Shown here in pieces: positions 51,925-61,962 of a stretch of DNA of 64,000 bases. Origin of the DNA: Vibrio sinaloensis. GTDB taxonomy: Bacteria; Pseudomonadota; Gammaproteobacteria; Enterobacterales; Vibrionaceae. Both the position numbers and the translations under genes were made by a program. The DNA lies in NCBI RefSeq assembly GCF_023195835.1, contig NZ_CP096200.1:1054001-1118000 (forward strand), in the 5' to 3' direction. The first letter of the stretch is position 1. Every line of letters begins with the position of its first letter. The notes under the pieces are model-generated. The model searched no databases. It was not told where the DNA came from and saw only the letters and a list, made by a program, of their open reading frames with translations.

Positions 51925-53034
51925 ATGAAAAAGTCTCTCGTTAACCTAGCTATCGCCGCTGTCGCTACTGCTGGTATCGTGTCTACTGCAAATGCGTGTA
52001 CTCGTATCCTATTTGATACCAACCACGGTATCGTCAACACTCGCTCGTTTGACTGGTCTACTGAGCTAGATAATGTTGCGAACTTCCGTCCGGTCGGATT
52101 TAAAAATGCGTCTAAGCCACTCGACAACTACAAAAATGTGTTGCAGTGGGAAGCGAAATACCGCTCAATCTCATTTGTTGAAACTATCATGCTAGCTGGC
52201 GCGACCGGCCACGGTATCAACGAGCATGGCATGTCAGCTGACTTGCTTTACCAAGGCTGGTCTGAAGATGCGCTAGAGCTACACCAAGACAATGGCGTAC
52301 CAGCGGTTCACATTGCAGATTCTCCAAGCTACCTACTTGAGAACTACAAAAACGCCAAAGAAGTGTATGACGCATACCAAAATGGCGAGTGGCAAGTGGG
52401 CTGGAACCAGTTAACTAATGGTCACAAACACCCATTCCACGTTTCGGTCAGCGACCCAAGTGGCGATGTGTTCCAACTTGAGCTACTGAAAGACGGTACG
52501 GCGAAGGCTTGGTTCGGCAACATCAAAACAGAAGAGGGCAAACTGCTGCGCGTTCACGGCAACGATCCGTTGGTGGATGAAGCACGCCGCATCTTGGAAA
52601 CGTACGGTGACCTAAACAATCCTAAGATTGCCAAAGGGCTTCCAGCCTCGCCATCACCGATTGGCCGTTTTGTTCGCTCACAGTGGTTGGCAGAAGTCAC
52701 TAACTTTGACAACTTGAACTACAACGAGTCAATGGGTAAAGCGCGCAACGCCTTCACAATGGCAGCGGTGAATGCGATGGATGCACCAGATGAAGATACG
52801 CCACTAGGTCAAGAGAGCCGTTACGGTACTTGGGTGCAGTTCACCACCAACCTAGACAGCAAAGAGATTTTGGTGGATATGCATAAGTATGGTTACCAGA
52901 TGTCGTTCAACTTTGATGACACCAGCGAGTTTAAGACCGCGATGTGTGCCGACATGGTTGAGCAATCACCAAACTTCCGTACTCCGCAGTGGACTGAGTG
53001 TTCAGACCCAGTCGAGTACAAACACGGTAAGTAA
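51925..53034 (+). CDS. Choloylglycine-hydrolase-family Ntn amidase
   Basis: This is a 369-aa exported linear amide C-N hydrolase. The signal peptide ends before Cys25 ('STANACTRILFDT'); after cleavage Cys25 becomes the N-terminal nucleophile, as in penicillin V acylase and bile-salt hydrolase. 'NTRSFDW' supplies the conserved Arg/Asp pair, and 'NGHKHPFHVSVSDPSG' the oxyanion region. Gram-negative cluster members act on penicillin V and on acyl-homoserine lactones more than bile salts, so quorum-signal degradation is possible but unproven. It is monocistronic. Confidence 0.92.
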   Translation: MKKSLVNLAIAAVATAGIVSTANACTRILFDTNHGIVNTRSFDWSTELDNVANFRPVGFKNASKPLDNYKNVLQWEAKYRSISFVETIMLAGATGHGINEHGMSADLLYQGWSEDALELHQDNGVPAVHIADSPSYLLENYKNAKEVYDAYQNGEWQVGWNQLTNGHKHPFHVSVSDPSGDVFQLELLKDGTAKAWFGNIKTEEGKLLRVHGNDPLVDEARRILETYGDLNNPKIAKGLPASPSPIGRFVRSQWLAEVTNFDNLNYNESMGKARNAFTMAAVNAMDAPDEDTPLGQESRYGTWVQFTTNLDSKEILVDMHKYGYQMSFNFDDTSEFKTAMCADMVEQSPNFRTPQWTECSDPVEYKHGK

Positions 53035-53060
53035 TACCTAGTTCGTTAGGTAGTCCTGAC

Positions 53061-53086
53061 AAAGCCACAGTTTCGACTGTGGCTTT
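53061..53086 (+). terminator. Terminator after the Ntn amidase gene
   Basis: AAAGCCACAGT (53061-53071), loop with UUCG-type tetraloop, ACTGTGGCTTTT: an 11-bp stem. Confidence 0.9.
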
Positions 53087-53338
53087 TGTCGTACCTGTCG
53101 CCCTGATTTCACGAAGCAAAATATAGTAGCCAAAGAGGCAGCATGATTGAACCAAAGTTAACCATTTTTGATGGTTATAGGTACACGCATCGTTACAAAT
53201 AGTAGTTTGATTTGGATCAGTGCTAGCCCTGTGAGCAGTTGATGAAGAAATCGCCATTCAGCTATTGTGGCACGTCTTATTGGTAGCGATACAAACCGCG
53301 AGCGCAGTTTAGCGGGTAAGGATAAATTGAGTAGTATT

Positions 53339-55852
53339 ATGATGCTTCGCTTATTAACTTTAAAATCGGTGTTTACACTGACAATTACCTTGTTAGTAAT
53401 TGTTTTAATGACAATTTCTTCTTGGGTACAAAACAACAGTTATGACCAAATGGCTCAGGAAACCAGCCGCAATCACCTGACGACCATCACCAGCAACGTG
53501 ACGCAGCACCTTAAGTGGTTTCTCAATGCGCCATTTTTGGTCAATACTAGCCTCGCTCAAAATATCGGCGAGCAATTGAGCCATCAACCGGATAATCTTG
53601 TTGAAGTTGAAAAGCTCATTCTGACCAGCTTCAAAGCATTGGAGCAGGCGGTAGAACATATCGATGTGATTGGGTTTGGTAACCACCAAGGTCAGATGGT
53701 GGGGTTTCGCCACGATGGCAACAAGGAGTACTCACTGATCCTTAAATCGAACAGGACTGACGACCAATTAGTGATCTATTCTGGTTCGAGTGTTATGACA
53801 CCAGAGCTCGAACGCCAAGCGATATTTGACCCGCGTCAACGTCCTTGGTATGCGCCTGCGGCCGACAAACAGGAGCCGGTATGGACAGGCGTGTATGCCA
53901 ATGCGGACGAACGACAAGATATGACGTTATCGGCGGCCAGCCCTGTTTATAGTGACGACGTGTTCTTAGGCGTACTCGTCACCGATGTCAAAACGGATAC
54001 CATCCGACACTTTCTCAATGAGCAGCATGTACGGTCAGGCAGTCATTTTTTGATTTTGACCGCTGATGGTAAAGTGATCGCCGATTCGATGGGTAGTTCG
54101 GATGTCAGTAAAGCCTCTGCGATTGGCGCGGAAATTAGTAACAAACTAACTCGGATTACTCGCCAGGCAAAAGATTCCTCCTACGACTTTGCCACTGATG
54201 TCGATAACCAAACACACTATGTTCGCTTGACCCGTTACACCGATGAACATGAGATCGATTGGGTGGTGGCTGCCTTTACGTCAGAAGAGAACCTGATTGG
54301 CCAATTGCGCAATGGTCAAATGATCAACCTAGTATTGGTGACGATAGCTGCGGTGATGTTTACCATTGTCGCTGTGTTGATTGTCAGGCGAATTACCCGG
54401 CCTATCGCCAACACCGCCCAGCAAGCGCAACAAATCGCAATGGGGAACTGGCAAATAGTCAAGCCTAGTTCAAGCCCAATTAGAGAAATCAACCAACTGG
54501 TTTCTGCGTTTAATCTGATGGCCAACAACTTGTCGACCTCAATTCAATCTTTGGAACACCAAGTGGCCTATGACAAGCTAACTCAGCTCTACAGTCATGA
54601 GGGTTTATTGCGAGTTTTGGGCGAACAATCGAACAAGTACAACGCCAGTATTATGATGGTTGGTATCGACAACTATCGAGACATTTATTGCAGCCAGGGA
54701 CGGAGTGGTGGCGATCAGGTTCTGAAGATAACGGCTGAGCGTTTAAAAGATGTCTTGCCCCAACAAGCGATCATTGGCCGTTTTGATAGTGACTTGTTTG
54801 CAATTTATTTGCCCGACTTCCAATCGTTAGAGACGCTAAATAATTTAAGTAGTTGGATTAGACAAGCGACAACGGCGTCGGTTTGTTATGGGCAAGAAGC
54901 GGCGCATTTGATGATTAGCATTGGTGTGGCACAGTACAATGTGACTTTGTCGAATGAGAATTGGCTGCGCAACGCCTCTATCGCTCGTGTTTGGGCAATG
55001 GCAATGCCGGAGCGTTTTAGCGTGTTTGAGCGTCAAATGGGGCTCGCGACCATTGCTTGTCAAGCGACGATTGAGCGCCTTCATCGAGCGATAGAAAATC
55101 ATGAGTTTGTGCCGTTTTATCAGGGCATCGTTGCCAGTGAGGGCCAACAATTGGTCGCTGTAGAAGCACTGGCCCGTTGGATATGTCCACAGCAGGGGTT
55201 AATTCCGCCTAGTGAGTTTATTCCCATTGCCGAACAGTCCTACTTAATTGATCAAATTGGCGAGCAGATTTTGCAGCAAGCCTGCATTGATACTCAACAG
55301 GCGATCGAGCAAGGAATATGGCCTGAGGATGTTCAGGTACACGTCAACATTACCATTGACCAACTGGCTAAGCCTGATTTTGTTCATTTGGTCCGCGATG
55401 CGTTGTTTCTGGCGAAGTTGCCTGCTAGCAACTTGGCATTGGAGATCACTGAATCTAAGTTGGTAACCAGTGAAAAAGTAGTATTGGACAACATGCTGCA
55501 ATTGCGCACCCTTGGGGTCGAACTGGCGATTGATGATTTTGGTACCGGTTTTTCGTCTCTCGCTTACTTGGTCAAGCTGCCGGTCAGTTGTCTCAAAATC
55601 GACCGTATGTTTGTTGAGCAGCTTAACCCAGAAAGTGCTCACAACTCGATTGTCGCCGCGGTAATCAAAATCGCCAAGAGCTTGGAACTCGACATCGTCG
55701 CTGAGGGGATTGAAACCCAAAGCCAGTTTGAGACTCTCCAGTCGCTCTGCTGTCCGAAAATACAAGGGTATTACTTTAGTAAACCAGCCTCGTTTAGTGA
55801 TTGGTTAGCGCGCAGCGCTGGCCGGTTAATTCAACAACGAACAATGACTTAA
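53339..55852 (+). CDS. Cache-HAMP-degenerate GGDEF-EAL phosphodiesterase
   Basis: This is about 837 aa; ATG 53339 ('MMLRLLTLKSVF') is preferred because TM1 begins within it, although the frame stays open to GTG 53267. TM1 at about 8-28, dCache_1 sensor about 40-325 with 'RPWYAPAADKQEPVWTGVYAN', TM2 about 335-355, HAMP about 358-410. The GGDEF site reads DSDLF, so the cyclase is dead and may only bind GTP. EAL elements are intact: 'EALARW', 'ITESKLV', 'IDDFGTGFSSLAYL', 'KIDRMFVEQ' and 'VAEGIET'. It should degrade c-di-GMP in response to a periplasmic ligand. Confidence 0.93.
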   Translation: MMLRLLTLKSVFTLTITLLVIVLMTISSWVQNNSYDQMAQETSRNHLTTITSNVTQHLKWFLNAPFLVNTSLAQNIGEQLSHQPDNLVEVEKLILTSFKALEQAVEHIDVIGFGNHQGQMVGFRHDGNKEYSLILKSNRTDDQLVIYSGSSVMTPELERQAIFDPRQRPWYAPAADKQEPVWTGVYANADERQDMTLSAASPVYSDDVFLGVLVTDVKTDTIRHFLNEQHVRSGSHFLILTADGKVIADSMGSSDVSKASAIGAEISNKLTRITRQAKDSSYDFATDVDNQTHYVRLTRYTDEHEIDWVVAAFTSEENLIGQLRNGQMINLVLVTIAAVMFTIVAVLIVRRITRPIANTAQQAQQIAMGNWQIVKPSSSPIREINQLVSAFNLMANNLSTSIQSLEHQVAYDKLTQLYSHEGLLRVLGEQSNKYNASIMMVGIDNYRDIYCSQGRSGGDQVLKITAERLKDVLPQQAIIGRFDSDLFAIYLPDFQSLETLNNLSSWIRQATTASVCYGQEAAHLMISIGVAQYNVTLSNENWLRNASIARVWAMAMPERFSVFERQMGLATIACQATIERLHRAIENHEFVPFYQGIVASEGQQLVAVEALARWICPQQGLIPPSEFIPIAEQSYLIDQIGEQILQQACIDTQQAIEQGIWPEDVQVHVNITIDQLAKPDFVHLVRDALFLAKLPASNLALEITESKLVTSEKVVLDNMLQLRTLGVELAIDDFGTGFSSLAYLVKLPVSCLKIDRMFVEQLNPESAHNSIVAAVIKIAKSLELDIVAEGIETQSQFETLQSLCCPKIQGYYFSKPASFSDWLARSAGRLIQQRTMT

Positions 55853-55890
55853 AGCGTCTATCTAACCACCTAAAGTTATTGCCTCCGCTC

Positions 55891-55919
55891 GGGCTACCCA
55901 ATCAAGGGTAGCCCTTTTT
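55891..55919 (+). terminator. Terminator after the EAL gene
   Basis: GGGCTACCC (55891-55899), loop AATCAA, GGGTAGCCC (55906-55914), T-run. Confidence 0.92.
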
Positions 55920-56299
55920 GTCATCTGGGATAAAACCTTGATGGTTAGTGTTAAAAGTATTGTCTTTGAGGTTTTATGCTTCGAAAACTAACTATTAGTG
56001 TTGCCATCCTGTTGTAAGAATTTAATTCAGAGTGATGAAAAGGTGACTGCCTTGTTGTGGTAAACTTTGTCTCAACTAGAGTCTCACATCAAAACCCTGA
56101 AATATAAGGGTTTTATTGTTGGGTAAGAGAGGCTTTTTGCTATGAGCTGGTTGAGTTTTTGTGGCTGTGTCCTGGCGGTATCCGTCGAAATCTAATCTTT
56201 CATTTATGAAAAATACCAAAAAATAATTTGAACTCGAATGGTTTTTTTGGCATTTTATATTTAACTAATCGTTCAATTAAAAAAATGAGGACGCCAAAA
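55920..56299. other. Upstream region of the bet operon
   Basis: No gene seen in 380 bp. A hairpin AAAACCCT-GAAATATA-AGGGTTTT (56091-56114) may be a terminator or attenuator. TTAA-rich dyad TTAACTAATCGTTCAATTAA (56261-56280), 19 bp above betI, is a candidate BetI operator. GAGGA at 56285-56289 is the betI ribosome site. Confidence 0.5.
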
Positions 56300-56896
56300 A
56301 TGCCCAAAGTGGGGATGCCAAGTATTCGTAAACCACAGTTGGTTAATGCCACCATGTCGGTGATTGATCGTGTTGGATTGCATGCAGCGAGCATCGCTTT
56401 GATCGCTAAAGAAGCGGGGGTTTCTACAGGGATCATCAACCACTACTTTGGTGGCAAGCATGGCCTGCTGGAAGAGACAATGCGCGAGATCTTGCGTCAA
56501 TTGTCACAGACGGTCACCGCCAAGCTAAAGGCGCTACCTAAAGAGGCGCACCAACAGCGCATCAATGCCATTGTTGATGGCAACTTTGTTGGCTTTCAGG
56601 CGGAAAACAAAGTGGCGAAAACTTGGCTGGCGTTTTGGTCTTATTCGGTACACGACCCAGAACTTAAGCGGTTACAGAGGGTGAATGAAAAGCGCTTGCT
56701 GTCTCACCTAAAAATTGAACTGAAAGCACTTTTCGACAACGAGCAGGCGGAAACCATTGCTAACGGAATCGCCGCACTCATCGATGGTATTTGGCTACGT
56801 GGAACGCTCAATCCACAAGGTATAGACGCTGAAAAGGCGCGACTCATTATCAACGATTACTTGGATAAGCAGCTTACGTTCTATTCACAAAAATAA
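56300..56896 (+). CDS. betI: Choline-responsive repressor BetI
   Basis: This is a 199-aa TetR-family repressor. ATG 56300 gives the conserved BetI start '[19 protein letters not shown]'; longer frames are not needed. The HTH is '[31 protein letters not shown]'. The ligand-binding half keeps '[31 protein letters not shown]' typical of BetI. Choline releases it from DNA. It is first in the operon, so autorepression is expected; quorum-sensing control of this operon is known in other vibrios but not visible here. Confidence 0.96.
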   Translation: MPKVGMPSIRKPQLVNATMSVIDRVGLHAASIALIAKEAGVSTGIINHYFGGKHGLLEETMREILRQLSQTVTAKLKALPKEAHQQRINAIVDGNFVGFQAENKVAKTWLAFWSYSVHDPELKRLQRVNEKRLLSHLKIELKALFDNEQAETIANGIAALIDGIWLRGTLNPQGIDAEKARLIINDYLDKQLTFYSQK

Positions 56897-56910
56897 GTAA
56901 AGTCAGACAC

Positions 56911-58371
56911 ATGAATATGAAATCACAATTTATTGATGGGCAGCTATGTCATGCCACATCGGATGAAAGCTTTATCACCTACAATCCCGCCACGGGCGAG
57001 GCGTTGGCGACGATTGAACAAGCCAGCCACGAAGATTTGGCTCGAACAATCGAAGCCGCCAAGAAAGGCTTTGCTGTTTGGTCTGCGATGACACCAGTCG
57101 AGCGCAGCCGAGTTTTGCTTAAAGCGGTTGCACTGCTGCGTGAGCGCAATGACGAGTTGGCCGCGCTAGAAGTGGCCGATACGGGTAAACCCATCCAAGA
57201 AGCAGTCGCAGTTGATGTCGCAACCGGCGCTGATGTCATTGAATACTACGCAGGGCTTGTTCCAGCGATGCAAGGAGAGCAGCAACCACTTGGCGAAAAC
57301 CAGTTTTTCTACACCCGCCGTGAGCCTTTGGGTATCTGCGCAGGTATTGGTGCCTGGAACTATCCAATCCAGATTGCGATGTGGAAGTCGGCCCCCGCGC
57401 TGGCAGCGGGCAACGCGATGATCTTCAAACCTTCAGAAGAAACGCCTTTGACGGCGCTAAAACTGGCTGAAATCTATCGTGAAGCCGGCGTACCTGATGG
57501 CGTGTTTAATGTGCTGCAAGGTGACCACCGAGTGGGTCAAATGCTCACCGCACACCCTGAGATCGCGAAAGTATCGTTCACTGGTGAGTCGGGTACGGGT
57601 AAGCAGGTGATGGCCGATAGCGCCAAAACGCTCAAGCAGGTCACGATGGAGCTGGGTGGCAAATCACCGATGATCGTATTTGAAGATGCAAAATTGGATG
57701 ACGCGGTTTCGGCGGCGATGGTGGCCAACTTCTATACCCAAGGTGAGGTGTGTACCCACGGCACTCGCGTGTTTGTGCACGAGTCGATTTATGATCAGTT
57801 TGTTGCTCAATTGAAGCAGCGCACTGAAAAACTGATTGTCGGCGAGCCTATGAACCCAGAGACACAAATCGGTGCACTGATTTCGAAACAGCATTTAGGC
57901 AAAGTGCTGGCGTCGATTGAGGAGGCGAAGCAGAGCGGCGCGACGCTATTGACTGGCGGTTACCAAGTGACTGACAAGGGTTTGGCCGAAGGTAACTTCG
58001 TCGCACCCACGGTGTTCATCGACTGTGACGATGAGATGCCTCATGTGCAAAGTGAAATCTTTGGCCCTGTGATGTCGGTGCTTAAGTTTAGTGACGAATC
58101 TGAGGTGATTGCTCGAGCCAATAACACCGACTACGGATTGGCAGCAGGGCTATTTACTCAAGATTTGAGCCGCGCTCATCGAGTGATTCATCAAATGCAA
58201 GCGGGGATTTGTTGGGTCAACACTTGGGGTGACTCACCAGCGGAAATGCCGGTTGGCGGCTACAAGCATTCAGGCATCGGCCGAGAAAACGGGCCAGAAA
58301 CCTTGCGCAGCTACACCCAGACGAAAAGCGTACTTATCGAACTAGGCGGCTTCGAAAGCCCTTACGCTTAA
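56911..58371 (+). CDS. betB: Betaine-aldehyde dehydrogenase
   Basis: This is a 486-aa NAD(P)+-dependent aldehyde dehydrogenase catalysing the second step of betaine synthesis. The Glu in '[10 protein letters not shown]' and the catalytic Cys in '[14 protein letters not shown]' are in place, as is the cofactor motif '[11 protein letters not shown]'. The ending 'GGFESPYA' is typical of BetB. It lies 14 bp after betI and 22 bp before betA. It is cytoplasmic, a tetramer in homologues. Confidence 0.97.
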   Translation: MNMKSQFIDGQLCHATSDESFITYNPATGEALATIEQASHEDLARTIEAAKKGFAVWSAMTPVERSRVLLKAVALLRERNDELAALEVADTGKPIQEAVAVDVATGADVIEYYAGLVPAMQGEQQPLGENQFFYTRREPLGICAGIGAWNYPIQIAMWKSAPALAAGNAMIFKPSEETPLTALKLAEIYREAGVPDGVFNVLQGDHRVGQMLTAHPEIAKVSFTGESGTGKQVMADSAKTLKQVTMELGGKSPMIVFEDAKLDDAVSAAMVANFYTQGEVCTHGTRVFVHESIYDQFVAQLKQRTEKLIVGEPMNPETQIGALISKQHLGKVLASIEEAKQSGATLLTGGYQVTDKGLAEGNFVAPTVFIDCDDEMPHVQSEIFGPVMSVLKFSDESEVIARANNTDYGLAAGLFTQDLSRAHRVIHQMQAGICWVNTWGDSPAEMPVGGYKHSGIGRENGPETLRSYTQTKSVLIELGGFESPYA

Positions 58372-58393
58372 TCCAAACCTTGGAGAGACACAA

Positions 58394-60094
58394 ATGCAAC
58401 AACACTACGATTACATTATCGTCGGTGCGGGCTCGGCCGGCTGTGTTTTGGCCGACCGTTTAACCGAAAGCGGTCAGCATCAGGTGCTGCTCGTTGAAGC
58501 GGGTGGCACAGATAAAAGCATATTTATCCAAATGCCAACGGCACTCTCTTACCCAATGAATAGCGACCGTTACGCATGGCAGTTTGAAACGACTCAAGAG
58601 CAAGGGCTTGATGGTCGCCAACTTCACTGTCCGCGCGGCAAAGTGCTGGGCGGTAGCTCTTCGATCAACGGAATGGTCTACGTACGTGGTCACGCTTGTG
58701 ACTTTGATGAGTGGGAGCAGCACGGTGCATCGGGCTGGAACTATCAAGCTTGTCTGCCGTACTTTAAGCGTGCGGAGTCGTGGACTGGTGGTGAAGATGA
58801 TTACCGTGGCGGTGACGGCCCGCTAGGGACCTGTGCCGGCAACGACATGCAACTTAACCCCTTGTATCGTGCATTTATTGATGCAGGTGTAGAAGCGGGA
58901 TACCCAGAGACTGAAGACTACAACGGTTATCAGCAAGAAGGCTTTGGCCAGATGCATATGACCGTGGATAAAGGCGTACGAGCTTCCACGTCTAACGCTT
59001 ACTTAAGGCGCGCGCTAAAGCGTGACAACCTTACCCTAATTAAAGGTGTGGTGGCGCGAAAAATCATGATTCAAGACAACCGAGCGGTGGGCCTTGAGTT
59101 CGAAAAATCAGGCAAGATCCACCAGATCAGCGCCAACCAAGAGGTGATCTCTTGCGCCGGTTCTATTGGCTCGCCACAACTGTTGCAGTTGTCGGGTGTT
59201 GGTCCGAAATCGGTTCTTGAGCAAGCGGGTGTTGAAGTAAAACACGACCTACCAGGCGTTGGGCAGAATCTACAGGATCATTTAGAGGTTTACTTCCAAT
59301 ATCACTGTAAAGAGCCCATCAGTTTGAACAGCAAACTGGGCTTAGTTAGCAAAGCGAAAATTGGGACCGAGTGGATTTTGACGCGCAAAGGGTTAGGGGC
59401 GACCAACCACTTTGAGTCGTGTGCTTTTATTCGCTCACGTGAAGGGCTTAAGTGGCCGAACATCCAGTACCACTTCCTACCTGCAGCTATGCGCTACGAT
59501 GGCCGAGCGGCATTTGATGGTCATGGTTTCCAAGTGCATGTTGGGCCAAATAAACCAGAAAGTCGCGGCAGTGTAGAAATTACCAGTGCCGATCCGCACG
59601 CCCATCCTCGCATCGAGTTCAACTACATCTCGACTGAGCAGGACAAGCAAGACTGGCGTGACTGCATCCGTTTAACCCGTGAGATTTTGCAGCAGCCGGC
59701 GTTAGATAAGTATCGAGGTGAAGAAATTCAGCCAGGCATGGATGTTCAATCCGATGCCGATATCGACACTTGGGTTAAACACAACGTTGAGAGTGCTTAC
59801 CACCCATCGTGCACCTGCAAAATGGGCGCAGACAACGATCCAATGGCGGTACTCGATGAGAGGTGTCGTGTGCGTGGCATCGAAGCATTGCGTGTGGTGG
59901 ATTCATCCGTATTCCCAACCATTCCTAATGGCAACCTCAATGCGCCGACGATCATGGTGGCCGAACGTGCCGCCGACATGATTTTGGGTAAACAGCTGCT
60001 CAAACAAGACTATCAACCAGTTTGGTTAGCCCCTGAGTGGCAAAACAAACAACGAATTAAAACTCCAAAAAGGGCTGTTGAAACAGCCAAGTAA
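58394..60094 (+). CDS. betA: Choline dehydrogenase
   Basis: This is a 566-aa GMC-family flavoenzyme oxidising choline to betaine aldehyde, membrane-associated in homologues. The N-terminal FAD motif is '[16 protein letters not shown]' with 'GGTDKS' following; GMC signature 1 is '[14 protein letters not shown]'; the catalytic His region is '[13 protein letters not shown]', and the second FAD segment is '[20 protein letters not shown]'. The start follows GGAGAGACACAA. It is third in the betIBA-choXWV operon, with 30 bp to choX. Confidence 0.97.
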   Translation: MQQHYDYIIVGAGSAGCVLADRLTESGQHQVLLVEAGGTDKSIFIQMPTALSYPMNSDRYAWQFETTQEQGLDGRQLHCPRGKVLGGSSSINGMVYVRGHACDFDEWEQHGASGWNYQACLPYFKRAESWTGGEDDYRGGDGPLGTCAGNDMQLNPLYRAFIDAGVEAGYPETEDYNGYQQEGFGQMHMTVDKGVRASTSNAYLRRALKRDNLTLIKGVVARKIMIQDNRAVGLEFEKSGKIHQISANQEVISCAGSIGSPQLLQLSGVGPKSVLEQAGVEVKHDLPGVGQNLQDHLEVYFQYHCKEPISLNSKLGLVSKAKIGTEWILTRKGLGATNHFESCAFIRSREGLKWPNIQYHFLPAAMRYDGRAAFDGHGFQVHVGPNKPESRGSVEITSADPHAHPRIEFNYISTEQDKQDWRDCIRLTREILQQPALDKYRGEEIQPGMDVQSDADIDTWVKHNVESAYHPSCTCKMGADNDPMAVLDERCRVRGIEALRVVDSSVFPTIPNGNLNAPTIMVAERAADMILGKQLLKQDYQPVWLAPEWQNKQRIKTPKRAVETAK

Positions 60095-60124
60095 CTAGTC
60101 AGCAATCATTACAAGGAAATCACT

Positions 60125-61063
60125 ATGTCTATGATGACAAAAACAATGACTACCCTCGCGATCAGTACGTTCGCTTTTAACGCTTACGCTAATCAATGTG
60201 AGACAGTGCGTTTCGCTGATGTAGGTTGGACCGATATTACCGCGACAACGGCAGTCACCAGCGAGCTGCTAAAAGGCATGGGCTACACCACCAAAACCGA
60301 TCTGCTTTCAGTGCCAGTGACATACTCATCAATGGCGAACGGTGATATCGATATCTTCCTTGGCAACTGGATGCCAACGATGGAGGGAGATATCGCTAAA
60401 TACCGTGAAGCAGGCACAGTTGAAACCGTGCGCGCAAACCTAGAAGGCGCTAAATACACCCTCGCCGTGCCTAAATACGTGTACGACGCTGGGGTGAAAG
60501 ACTTCGCTGACCTAGCCAAACACGCGGATAAGTTCAAAGACCGAATCTACGGTATTGAACCAGGTAACGATGGTAACCGCCTAATCCAATCGATGATCGA
60601 CAGCGATGCGTTTGGTCTTAAAGACTTTAACCTAGTTGAATCGAGCGAAGCTGGCATGGTGTCACAGGTATCCCGTGCCGTGCGTCGTAACCAGTGGATT
60701 GTGTACTTAGGTTGGGCTCCACACCCGATGAACAGCAATGTTGAGATGGAATATCTTGCCGGTGGTGATGACTTCTTCGGCCCTAATTACGGCGGCGCCA
60801 ATGTTTACACCAACGTGCGTCAGGGTTACCTAAACCAGTGTCAAAACGTGGGTCAACTGCTCAAAAATCTTGAGTTTAGCCTCGAGATGGAAAACCAGTT
60901 GATGGAAGCGATCCTCAACCAAAATGTAAAACCTGCCAAAGCGGCGCAGCAATGGTTAAAAGAAAATCCACAACAAGTGGAAGCTTGGCTAGAAGGCGTG
61001 AAAACGCTTGATGGTGGTGACGCAGCTACAGCCGTAAACAACTACATTAAATCAAACGCGTAA
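60125..61063 (+). CDS. choX: Choline ABC transporter, periplasmic binding protein
   Basis: This is a 312-aa OpuAC-family binding protein. Signal peptide about 1-22 ('AFNAYANQCE'); then 'VRFADVGWTDITATTAVTSELLKGMGY', the ProX/ChoX opening, 'NGDIDIFLGNWMPTMEGD' with the Trp-Met-Pro cage element, and 'YLGWAPHPMN', another ligand-cage segment. Choline specificity is inferred from the bet context and the closeness to ChoX. The start follows AAGGAAATC. A hairpin after the stop may protect its transcript for higher expression. Confidence 0.94.
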   Translation: MSMMTKTMTTLAISTFAFNAYANQCETVRFADVGWTDITATTAVTSELLKGMGYTTKTDLLSVPVTYSSMANGDIDIFLGNWMPTMEGDIAKYREAGTVETVRANLEGAKYTLAVPKYVYDAGVKDFADLAKHADKFKDRIYGIEPGNDGNRLIQSMIDSDAFGLKDFNLVESSEAGMVSQVSRAVRRNQWIVYLGWAPHPMNSNVEMEYLAGGDDFFGPNYGGANVYTNVRQGYLNQCQNVGQLLKNLEFSLEMENQLMEAILNQNVKPAKAAQQWLKENPQQVEAWLEGVKTLDGGDAATAVNNYIKSNA

Positions 61064-61071
61064 TCTCATTG

Positions 61072-61098
61072 AGGAGGAGCGGATCTTTGGCTCCTCCT
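61072..61098 (+). terminator. Intercistronic hairpin choX/choW
   Basis: AGGAGGAGC (61072-61080) pairs with GCTCCTCCT (61090-61098), 9-nt loop, followed by ATTTAAAAAAGG. It can partly terminate or stabilise the 3' end of the binding-protein message; the rest of the operon continues after it. Confidence 0.65.
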
Positions 61099-61117
61099 AT
61101 TTAAAAAAGGTCTTATT

Positions 61118-61960
61118 GTGAATTTTATTACAAACAACAAAATCCCTGTGGGTGAATGGATGGAAACGGTTGTCGATTGGTTAACGCTCAACGGCGCTGG
61201 CTTTTTCGATGCGGTCTCTATCTTTCTAGAAACTGTGATTATGTTTGTTGTCGATGTGTTCAAATGGATGCCACCGGCTGCGCCGATCATACTGACCGCA
61301 GCTATCGCATGGTATCTGCATAGAAGCATTCCTTTGGTATTGTTCATCGTGGGTGCATTGCTAACAATTCTTAATCTCGGGTATTGGCAAGAGATGCTGG
61401 AAACCTTTGTTCTCGTGTTTGCAGCGACAACGATTTCCGTATTAATTGGCGTGCCGCTTGGAATTATGGCTGCGCACCGTTCATGGCTCTATGCCTTATT
61501 AAGACCGATTCTTGATTTGATGCAAACCGTGCCAACGTTTGTGTACCTGATCCCAACCTTAGTCCTGTTTGGTTTGGGGATTGTACCGGGTCTGATTTCG
61601 ACCATTATCTTTGCAATCGCAGCGCCAATTCGTCTGACCTACCTTGGTATGACTAAGGTACCAGAAGAGCTCATTGAAGCAGGTAAAGCCTTTGGTGCAA
61701 GTCGCAGAAAACTGCTGTTTAAAGTCGAGTTACCAGCGGCGATGCCAAGCATTATGGCTGGTGTGACGCAGTGCATTATGTTGTCACTGTCTATGGTAGT
61801 CATTGCCGCGCTAGTCGGTGCTGATGGCTTGGGTAAACCGGTGGTTCGAGCGTTGAACACGGTCAACATTTCGCAAGGCTTTGAAGCTGGATTGGCGATT
61901 GTATTGGTCGCGATCATTCTAGACCGCCTGTGTAAAACACCTAACCAGAAAGAGGCTTAA
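61118..61960 (+). CDS. choW: Choline ABC transporter, permease
   Basis: This is a 280-aa inner-membrane permease starting at GTG 61118 after AAAAGG. About six to seven TM helices; the ATPase-contacting EAA loop reads 'ELIEAGKAFGASRRKLLFKVELPAAMPSIMAG'. 'ISVLIGVPLGIMAAHRSWLY' and 'MQTVPTFVYLIPTLVLFGLG' are the ProW-type core. It sits 2 bp before choV. Confidence 0.95.
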   Translation: MNFITNNKIPVGEWMETVVDWLTLNGAGFFDAVSIFLETVIMFVVDVFKWMPPAAPIILTAAIAWYLHRSIPLVLFIVGALLTILNLGYWQEMLETFVLVFAATTISVLIGVPLGIMAAHRSWLYALLRPILDLMQTVPTFVYLIPTLVLFGLGIVPGLISTIIFAIAAPIRLTYLGMTKVPEELIEAGKAFGASRRKLLFKVELPAAMPSIMAGVTQCIMLSLSMVVIAALVGADGLGKPVVRALNTVNISQGFEAGLAIVLVAIILDRLCKTPNQKEA

Positions 61961-61962
61961 TC

